Shown one piece after another: positions 56,201 through 64,000 of a stretch of DNA of 64,000 nucleotides. Origin of the DNA: Lepidonotus clava (taxonomy: Eukaryota > Annelida > Polychaeta > Phyllodocida > Polynoidae); the NCBI GenBank assembly GCA_936440205.1, contig OW387134.1:62957427-63021426 (forward strand), in the 5' to 3' direction. Within the stretch, counting starts at the first letter, position 1, and each line of letters opens with the position of its first letter. Both the position numbers and the translations under genes were made by a program. Under the pieces are notes generated by a model. It was not told where the DNA came from, made no database searches, and saw only the letters and a list, made by a program, of their open reading frames with translations.

Positions 56201-59200
56201 ATAAAGAGATTTATTTATGAAAAACGTGGTAATATTTGATAGGCTGGTACTGGTATAGGATGTGAAGAGTAAAAGAAATGGTGTCTGTTAATAAGCCAGG
56301 TTTGTCAAGTTGTCCAGTCCTTATTTTGTTCGTACCGTATTGTCCCCCGTCAGTTGTCTTCTATCGTCACTGTGATTATTTGATCTGATGGTCTATTTCT
56401 AATAATAGCAACTTGTATGTGTTGTTCAATCTGTTTTCTTAAATACATTTATGCGGTTGATAGATATCCTTATTCCTGTTTTGTTACGAAAATATATCTC
56501 CAGAGTTACCATTTCTGAGTCTGGTATTTATTCTAATTGATATGTTTTCTTATATCATTGTTTCACCCTAATGATTTTACTGAGTTTCTGTGGATTTTAA
56601 CAACAATAATATTTCTCATCAAAATCATGTAATACTGTTAACCCCATTGCTCCCCTATACCAACACTGTATCACTAATGACGTATTTGAAACTAACCTTC
56701 AGTATAATGATTCTTCTTCATATGTATAGTACAATAGGGCCCCTCTTACTCGCCTGGCCCTAATCAGGCTATACATATTCTACTGACTAACCTTTCAACG
56801 TTAATTTTGTTTATAAGTTCCAATGTTACGGAGAAAAGGTAAAAAGTGTTTCACGTGAAGCAGTCAACAAACGTGTACACTGAGATTGACTTGTAGAACC
56901 CACCACCGTCAACACGTCGTGACTGCATGCTGTCAACTCCAGGGTCCCCACTGCACAGGGAAAAGAGGGAAAACTGAAAAATGGAAAAGAAAAAACCTTC
57001 CCTGTCACAGAAAAATACAGGGAATTTGGATATTTGACTAAAACACGGGGATACAAGGGGAATTGTTTTACCCCGTTTCTGGCTTTTCGAATTCTTGCGA
57101 TTTTGAGAATAAGATGTCAATTCTTTTTGGGCAAAATTCACACATCTTTTACAGACATTTTCAAACTTGAACACTTTGATATCAGAATAAACCATGATAA
57201 TTATGGACAGGGAACCGCAGGAAAAGCACTGGGAATTTGATTGTGAAATTTGAGTGGGGGCCCTGCAACTCGTGCCAAGATACACTCATATCACAATTAA
57301 CTTCTGGCTCTCCACAAAAACACAAAACTGGTGTTTGTCAAGATAATACCTGATTATCTGGCCCTTTTGTCCTATTATATCATGATTTCTATTGGAATGG
57401 ATGTTAGAAAGTGATAGAAAATATAGGTTTTGAGGTATGACCCATATGCGATTCGCCCTTGTTACTGCTTGCGGTCGTCCTTGAAACTTTAAAAAACGAA
57501 CCCGACAGAACCATTTATGGAACATGGTGAAATCAATTAATTCACAAGAATAATAATGTATTAAATTGCTGAAACCGCAAACATTTACAAGGAAAGATCG
57601 CTATGGAGTCATAGCTGTGAGTTTTCACCTGTACTGCACTGTTATTGTATGGACATGTAGATTTCACGTCATTAGTAGATATCGAAGTTCACCTTTTGGA
57701 GAAAAAATACATTGTAGCACGTTTGATATATACTAGACTTGTCTTTAAAAAAGAACTCAAATTACCTGGATAGTCGTAGGTCCACGTAACATGTAGTGAG
57801 TGCATGCTGAATTTTGATTTTGTTATACCCCTCATCAAATAGTACACATTTTGATCATGTATATTTTGTGGATGGGCTTTTTAGAACCATCCTATTTTGT
57901 CTACATCGAGTAAGCAGAATCTACTCAAGTAATATTTAAAGAATTTTGATGTAGATTCATTTAAAGTATCTTGACATTGAACGTCATACCAGTAAAGGAA
58001 TAACCGGTGTATTTTCATCTTGGATCTGTTCATTTATCATGATATTCCCTCACTGAGACCTAGCACAGGACTTGTGGCAGGGTTCGAAACTAATTTTTTA
58101 GCTCCCCACCCCAACCCACCCAGCTGATCGGTAAAAAATTCTTTGTGTACAGAGTATTCCAGCTAATTGGACTGATTCAATTTGTAAGTTTATATTCAAA
58201 ATCATCATGGGGTGAGCATGACCGGCTGAGATTAATTTCGAACACTATTATGGGGTGCCAATTTTTGGAATATGCCACCATTAGCTTTTGGGGACATATT
58301 TTGAATGATAATTTTATTAAAAGCTTATGAATAATGAAATGTCTCCCAATTTAACAGTGTCGAAAGAATGTATGTATATATTTATTTGATCTCGTGCAAA
58401 CAGTTGTAGCTATGCACATTTGTATTCTATACTCAAATCTCTTATTGGGTAGAAATATTTTTTGTGTTAAAATATTTACCCAGTGACCTTTCAGATATTT
58501 GAATCTGTTGTCATTGTAATTTTAGCATTCCACCGAATAGACTTAAATATGTCTTCAAAGTGATCTAAAGATCATGACCAAATTGGGGAAACTCAACACC
58601 CTAGTTTCTCATTCTTTGTACTATACAATAATCTTACACCCAACCTTTACAAAGTAGTTTGACGTTTTGGCACGATCTTCGCCTTTCTGTATCGCAAGGT
58701 ATTCCAAACAAACCTATCGAATCGCACGGACACTCAAAAGTTAACGAATTGTCACTTCTTCGAATGAAACGTGAATAAAGAAAACATCAAGTACCAAATT
58801 AATTGCTATCATATTTGAATATTGTACTTATACCTATTGTTGGTGCTTGTATCTTAAATCTCCGAAGGATTTTTCAGTGGAATATTTAAGAATATGTGAT
58901 GAACTGCAACTTGAATTCTAACAAAACCTTACTTATCTGTTTCTCTTTGAAGGCGTATCCATCAACATGTATCCTAATATCCCTATCTATTCTCCCAATA
59001 AATCCAATGGATTAATAGCATGTTATGATATTTCTGTGACTGCCTCTCATCTCACAGATCGGTGCTGTATTACTTTGAGATGAGCAGTATGTCACTCAGC
59101 GCCATAGCCCTGCCGTCCAAGGTCAAAATACGAGATGTAAGTATTTCTTGACTAGTACATGACTAGTACCAAGAAAATTGATTCAATATTATCATAACAA

Positions 59201-62200
59201 TTTATACTAGAATAAGTAGGCGGCAGGGAACATTAAGACAATGGTATTAGTAAACTAAAATCACATTGGGCGGTAAATCTGCAATACTTATACATGTTAG
59301 AATTCCTTAGATATTCAACAAAAGGCTTTTGAACTGCGAAATGCGTTCGGAAGGTAATATTCAAATAAATGGTATGCATAGTCTCCTACCTTTGATTTTC
59401 TTCTTTTTCAAACATTCCTCATTAGTTAGAATTTATGAGACATCATAAAATTTAACCTTGAAGGAAGTCAGTTTGTATGAAAATGATTTTCAAAAAGGAG
59501 TGGCCGCTTGAAGGAAGTCCGTGTTTGGTTTGCCTTATGCTGCCATTGTTATATCTTTTTGCTTATAATTTCAACAATTTTATCTGTATGTCTAAAGTGA
59601 CTCTTGTCATTACAGGTGGCGGTGGGCCGTGACCACGTTATAGTGGTCACCATGGAGCGCATGGTCTACACCTGGGGGGACGGCTCCATGGGGCAGCTCG
59701 GTCACGGCGTGCTCGAGTCGCGACAAAAACCACAGGCCGTGGAGGCGCTCAAAGGGAAATCTATTGTGAGGTAAGATGCTGATTTTAAGAGAACTTTCAT
59801 AGCCCTTCATGAACTGCCTAAATGGTGTTTTGAAAAATATATTTTGGTTATGGAGGTTTCTTAACGTCTAGTTATAAGTAGTGTTCAAAGTAAGTTTGAA
59901 AAAGAAGAAAATCAAAGGTAGGAGACTATGCATATCTCAGTAGGGAGATTATGACGCCGATGTAAGATGTAACTTCCTATTTTAATGTCTTCTCTAAGGC
60001 AAGGACAATTCAAATTCTAAAATTGTTTTGATTTGTGGTTTTAGTCTGCTAGATGCCATTGTATTTTTTGAGCATATATCAGAAAAAATAGCAAGAGATA
60101 TAGCATCTGGTTGCTTACTGTATATTGTCTTGAGTATGTATTATCAAAATATGAAATTTTATAGGGCTTACAAACAGAATTGAACAATTCTCGGTTTTGT
60201 CCCCAGGGCGTGTTGTGGGTCTGCCTTCAGCGTGTTCGCCAGTGATAACGGTATCGTCATGACGTGTGGGGACGGTACGTCCGGCTGTCTGGGGCATGGT
60301 GACTGGTGCTCAACGTCCCGGCCACGGCTCATAGAGGCACTGCTGAGGTGAGAACAAGTCGGATTTATGTGTATCTGATGATGATCATTATTTATGTAAC
60401 TATATGCAAGTCTAAGGATTAAACTTTAATGTCAATAGTTGTCTATTTTCTTCTATTAGTCTCATTTTCATTTTTTTATGTTAATAGCTGTACCTTCAAA
60501 ATAAATATTATTTGCTTTACGAATATAGACTTTTAGTCCCTCTGAGAAGTGGCAACATTGTCGGCTTTGTTAACCCTGTACCCAAGCCTTCCCGTCTTTG
60601 GGATTCGCTTTCCTTAAAGCACTGTAACCTTTCCGAACTCCTCGTTCATATCTCATTTACCCCAACAAGAACTCCTCAATATATCAAACGTTTACCAGAA
60701 TCCATGAAGGACTACCGGTATTCCACACCTTCCTTGGCAGTATCATCAGATTAACTAAACCATTGACAATGACATACCCTCTTTCAGTGTGGATGTGATC
60801 GCGGTGGCATGCGGTCAGGAGCACGTGGTGGCGGCGGGCAGTGACGGGGAGGTGTTCAGCTGGGGGCAGGGCGGGGACGGCCGGCTCGGGCTGGGCACTG
60901 ACGAGGATGTGTGAGTAGTATGCTTCTATTAGGTTACACTTAATATTTAGTATATGCCTACTCGTATAGACAATTGTATTTTACATATATATTTAATATC
61001 CCTTAACAAAATTACGTAAAAAACGTTCTCATTGTGAAAAGAAACCAACAAATCATGAAAGATTCTTCAAGCTGGTTGTTAATAGCTGGGTTTCCTTAAA
61101 TAGGTACCAAACATTTCTCGAGACATCTGTGCCATATATCCAGACCTCACTTATTCAGTATTTAGTAATTCTTTTATCATCATAGTTAGGATAACAATGG
61201 TAAGTCAAGTGTTCTTTTTTTCGGGGGAAGGGAGAGGGAGTTAAACCCCTTTGTACCAGGTAACTGTTTTACCTCCTTAGACCTGCTAATGGATAGTCGT
61301 ACATCTGGAGAACACTTATCAGTTCAGAAGAAGCCTTTACAACTTCTCCCCCAACATCACACTCGCAGTAACCACAATCCACATTTTGATACCAGGTGCC
61401 AGCCGACGGAGGTGACGTTCCAGGACACGGTGTGTGTGCGCGACGTGCGCTGCGGGCAGGACGGCACCATGCTCATCACCGACGTGGGCAGCGTGCTCGC
61501 CTGCGGCAACAACCAGTACAACAAACTGGGCCTCAACCAGCGCCAGGGCTTCCTCATGGCCATGAAGAACATCTTTAACAAAGTACGTTGGGCGTTTGAC
61601 CATTATCTATCCCGATCAAAGACATGCAATCGTTTATATATTAGGTAATAAGGTTTTCGTAGCTATAATAATGAAAGTTTTTTTTTTTTTTTTTTAAATC
61701 AACTGCTCGTGAAGAATATCAGCAGTATATGCATATTGTCTATGCAATATTCTGATAGAATTCCGGTTTCATTCATCCTATTTAAATTGATTTCTTAACA
61801 CTTTAAGCAGATAAGGTAATTGCACTAACTGGTAATAGTATTAATCGTGTACGATATACTATAACCCCTGAACACTTGCAAAATCTATGTTGTCCTCAAA
61901 ATTGTAGGATATATTTTCGTGTTTCTCACTTTTGCTATGAATTGAATCTTAGATAATTCATCACGGAAATGAGATATTTTGCCACATGATTCCTCAGACA
62001 TTAAGTATGCGTTCTTTGGTAACGTTCACTAACTACAACCCCTTCTTTTCTGGCCACAGACTGAAGTGGAGGGTCAGAAGGTGTTCACCTTAGTGAAGGC
62101 GCTGGCCCGACACCGGGTCATCGACATCTCGATGGGCCCTGACCACAGTGCGGTGGTCGTGGAGCCGGGCCACGTGTACACGCTTGGCCGTAACTCAGAG

Positions 62201-63605
62201 GGTCAGCTTGGCAATGGGAACACCAAGCAGCAGAACGCACCCATAGGAGTCAAAGTCTTTGAAGAAAAACCTGCACTGGTATGTTTCTCTACCTTTTTAA
62301 GAAAATAAAATCTGAAATGGTAATCCATGAAGATGGATTTGCAAAATCCAAAGTGATTTTCATGGTTGTTTTCTGCCACGATCTTGCACTGTGGATTATC
62401 ACCAGGCACACTTCATACATCCCACTCCTCGAACGGTCCACAACTTACCAAAGGCCATTAAATTGTAGTGTGATGTCCACTATGTAAAAGAAAGATCCCA
62501 GATACTTATTTGGATTCTTGAGAGCAGGGGATATTAAGGTGGGTTACGTATTAACATACCATAGCAATATTTTGAAGTGAAAGTTTAGACTAATTAAACA
62601 ACTATTTCCTATTGCCGAAATTATTTTCCTGTATCTCCCTCCAGGATGGTATCACTTCGGTTATCCCCCTCCCTGCCTCAGTGATGCATCAAACACTTAA
62701 CTACCAGACCTATATTCCCATAGGGTTTGATAAATTTAGATAAAGATTATTTGTCATACCTTGTGTTTCAGAGGGTGCAGTGTGGGCTGTACTACTGCGT
62801 GGGAAGTACCACGGACAACGACCTGCTCTACTGGGGGCTGCGCTACAAGATGCCGCCCCAACTCAAACTGGACGAGTCGCTCACCTCCAACCAGAGCGAG
62901 GCGGAGAGCCTCAAACCTTCCTCAGCCACCCCGACCCAGGCCCCCACCTCAGCCAGCGCCGCCAGTGTACGGGAGGCCTCAGGACACGAGTCGGCCAGAG
63001 AGGGTAGGCTTGGTTTTTAAATTGTTAATAGGAAAGGTTTTTAAAAAAAAACTCTTTTTTTTTCATCAGTATGGAGTAGCATCTCTGCGTTGATATCTCA
63101 GTTTTCTATTGACGATATTCTGTATCGAAAACTTTTATCATACCAAAGTATTCTTCACAATCAAAGTTCTTAACAGTTTGCTACGTAGTTTCAAAACTAT
63201 GCGGATCTATTTTGTTTGGATGTGGCATACCATAATGTGATCATGTAAAAAAAAGCTTCGTGAATACTTTTAAGATTGTACAATTTTTATTTTTTTTATT
63301 AATTCTCGGGAATGAAGTAGATTTGTCACACTCTGTATCAGATTGACCAATATATTGTGAAGGATCATTCTTGGCAAGAGGGGAAAACTTTGGCTTTTAT
63401 TCCTTCTCTGTTGCAGTCTGCTAATGTTTGCATAAGAGTTTGGGAAGTTAAATATTGATCAATATTGTGTTTCAAGGGGGTTCTCCTAGTCGAGAAAACA
63501 CGTCTAGTGCGAGCGTCAGGCAACCCATAGAGCGCCAGCCTAGCTCAGAGAGCATCGTCTCGGACAAGGGCAACACGTTTGGAAGTGGCGGATTTAGACC
63601 ATTAA
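48348..63605 (+). CDS. NEK8/NEK9-family kinase with N-terminal DUF4347-like domain and RCC1 repeats (3' partial)
   Basis: Coding exons: 48348-49014, 49538-49647, 49939-50115, 50633-50709, 51004-51107, 51858-51973, 52486-52589, 52840-52959, 53627-53765, 54219-54347, 54670-54795, 55239-55333, 59058-59136, 59616-59770, 60207-60347, 60788-60910, 61396-61582, 62060-62278, 62772-63003 and 63477-63605; all phases agree, giving 1076 residues before the window ends in phase 1. Order: a disordered Ser/Lys/Gly-rich region (1-180), a DUF4347-like domain (~183-345), a NEK kinase (~370-625), then RCC1 repeats (~680-985) and a Ser-rich C-terminal region. In NEK8 and NEK9 the kinase acts at cilia and centrosomes or the spindle, with RCC1 repeats as regulator. 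The kinase is closer to NEK8 than NEK9 ([27 protein letters not shown]). The acceptor lies at 48303-48304, and the frame is open back to 48306 (EYEYIKYRIPTGIK), so translation may begin in an exon further upstream. Confidence 0.9.
48894..51025 (+). other. DUF4347-like domain of the NEK protein
   Basis: Residues ~183-345, spread over five exons, match the DUF4347 pattern as I recall it: VRLLILSS at the start, a hydrophobic strand ending in His (IAFIVHTSS, His245), a charged loop, then [20 protein letters not shown] with Cys298 and KDVTGSD at the end. DUF4347 is best known from large bacterial surface proteins, where the corresponding motifs are a His-Gly and a GCN. The His-x and Ala-Cys context also resembles clan CD (caspase-fold) peptidases, though His-Gly is His-Thr here. 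Homology is by eye. Confidence 0.7.
51512..51576 (+). repeat. Near-perfect 65-nt GC-rich hairpin in a NEK intron
   Basis: CTGCACTCTCCCCCACCCCC at 51512 pairs with GGGGGTGGGGGAGGGTGCAG ending at 51576. The inner arms continue through ACTC/GAGT and TTGAACT/AGTTCAA around a single C at 51544, leaving two mismatches in 32 pairs. Pairing may extend weakly to 51500-51588. It could be a structured RNA or a tiny palindromic element. Confidence 0.75.
53066..53235. repeat. TA / ATACATGTAT microsatellite
   Basis: About 170 bp of alternating TA interrupted by regularly spaced ATACATGTAT units, within the NEK intron after 52959. The open frames through it on both strands (Tyr/Ile-rich) are artefacts of the repeat. 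Confidence 0.9.
53236..53425 (+). repeat. Tandem copies of the NEK exon end and its donor
   Basis: The true exon ends at 52959 with AACACAGCATCCTGCACAG|GTAAG. Four diverged copies follow in the intron, with donor-like GGTAAG or GGTAAA at 53257, 53316, 53363 and 53422, spaced 47-59 bp. Each is preceded by a version of AAACACATCCACGAACACAG; the second and third keep the frame KHIH-x-H-x-x-x-HR. They are duplications of the exon's 3' end together with its splice donor. Confidence 0.8.
55755..55832 (+). other. Possible 78-bp cassette exon in the NEK gene
   Basis: TTTTCTCTACCCGTACGTTGTCAG precedes and GTACAC follows a 78-bp segment that is open in the required frame, entering and leaving in phase 2, exactly as the flanking exons (55333 and 59058) need. 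It would insert 26 residues ([16 protein letters not shown] and so on) between kinase and RCC1 repeats. The pyrimidine tract is good and the donor is weak, so an alternative exon is more likely than a constitutive one. Confidence 0.5.
55833..59057 (+). other. Long NEK intron between kinase and RCC1 parts
   Basis: The intron from 55334 to 59057 is the longest in the NEK gene. Beyond the cassette candidate I see no exon. Two pyrimidine-rich stretches around 55535-55610 and 55680-55740 resemble each other (ACTTTTTCCTTA, TTTTCTCTACCC) and may be a local duplication. The rest is AT-rich and featureless. Confidence 0.55.
59373..59934. repeat. Perfect 41-bp inverted repeat flanking an RCC1 exon
   Basis: The 41 bases at 59373-59413 (starting TATGCATAGTCTCCTACC) are the exact reverse complement of 59894-59934. 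The pair brackets the coding exon 59616-59770, with about 200 bp on the left and 120 bp on the right. No similarity extends beyond the arms. Confidence 0.9.
59616..62860 (+). other. RCC1 repeat region of the NEK protein
   Basis: Five clear RCC1-type repeats follow the kinase, one per exon: [17 protein letters not shown] (59616), [22 protein letters not shown] (60207), [23 protein letters not shown] (60788), [23 protein letters not shown] (61396) and [23 protein letters not shown] (62060). A sixth, degenerate one ([16 protein letters not shown]) begins at 62772. They should form most of a beta-propeller. In NEK8 this region targets the kinase to the cilium and centrosome. Confidence 0.88.
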
Positions 63606-64000
63606 GTAAGTCATCCACTTGTATGATGTTTCATCGTGCGATGTTAAAAGGAACCGAGCGTGAGCATTATGTTCAGTAAGCAGGGGAATGAGGAATATAG
63701 AGCATGAGAATGAGGCATATCAATTTATCCACCAATATAGGCTCATATTTTTGCGGTTTAGAACGCAAGGTTTGTCTCAGAGATGTGTAAGTTACAGCAT
63801 CGATGGTACATGTCAATCTACCAATGTCTGTTCTGATACGATATCCTCATACATTTTTCAAGCCTATATGTGTTATTCCACTATGTTTATCCGCGTGTTT
63901 CAAAGTCCATTTCCTCGACTGGTGAGTGATCATTGATAGAAACCACCGTTTTGACGGGAACACTTATGTTGTTCCTGATAAGATTATACGACTGCGTACC
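63606..64000 (+). other. NEK intron running off the right edge
   Basis: After the donor GTAAGT at 63606 the sequence is non-coding to the end of the window. The gene must continue beyond 64000, because the last exon leaves in phase 1 without a stop. Confidence 0.7.

Overview
The window looks like nuclear DNA of an intron-rich marine invertebrate, most likely a mollusc or other lophotrochozoan. The reasons are GC-rich exons in AT-rich, repeat-laden introns, GT-AG splice sites throughout, two tRNA-derived SINE copies with a MESC-like tail (a superfamily I know from molluscs and relatives), and a Ngaro-type tyrosine-recombinase retrotransposon. The species is not identified. All exon models were read by eye from splice signals, phase continuity and protein similarity; no transcript data were used.

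Layout. 1-5075: non-coding, with the arms of a large inverted repeat, a 181-bp hairpin MITE and a short tandem triplet. 5076-21928 (+): lectin gene A, a type I membrane protein (signal peptide, divergent SUEL-type lectin domain, CUB-like domain, Thr-rich mucin stalk, transmembrane helix, long Pro/Tyr-rich tail). Two DNA transposons have landed inside its exons: a 911-bp element at the 3' end of the lectin exon, and a 4.24-kb long inverted repeat in the CUB-like exon that can be read as a new phase-0 intron. 21929-33709: intergenic, with a whole-looking Ngaro element (22977-27769), two SINEs, a TIR element and assorted repeats. 33710-38587 (+): lectin gene B, a compact tandem paralogue of gene A with intact exons. 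40029-44122 (-): MRPS9, the mitochondrial ribosomal protein uS9m, with a YY1-like motif over its start codon. 44123-48347: presumed shared promoter and 5' leader, with two CTCF-like motifs and a TIR element. 48348 to beyond the right edge (+): a NEK8/NEK9-family kinase with RCC1 repeats.

The two lectin genes are a tandem pair with matching exon phases. Gene B shows what gene A's exons looked like before the insertions, which lets the target sites and 3-bp duplications be worked out. The NEK gene carries, ahead of the kinase, a domain resembling DUF4347, a mostly bacterial domain; His245 and Cys298 sit where a caspase-like His/Cys pair would be. The strongest candidates for something new are the transposon-born intron, the DUF4347-NEK-RCC1 fusion, possible cassette exons in gene A and the NEK gene, and tandem copies of splice-site segments in two introns.
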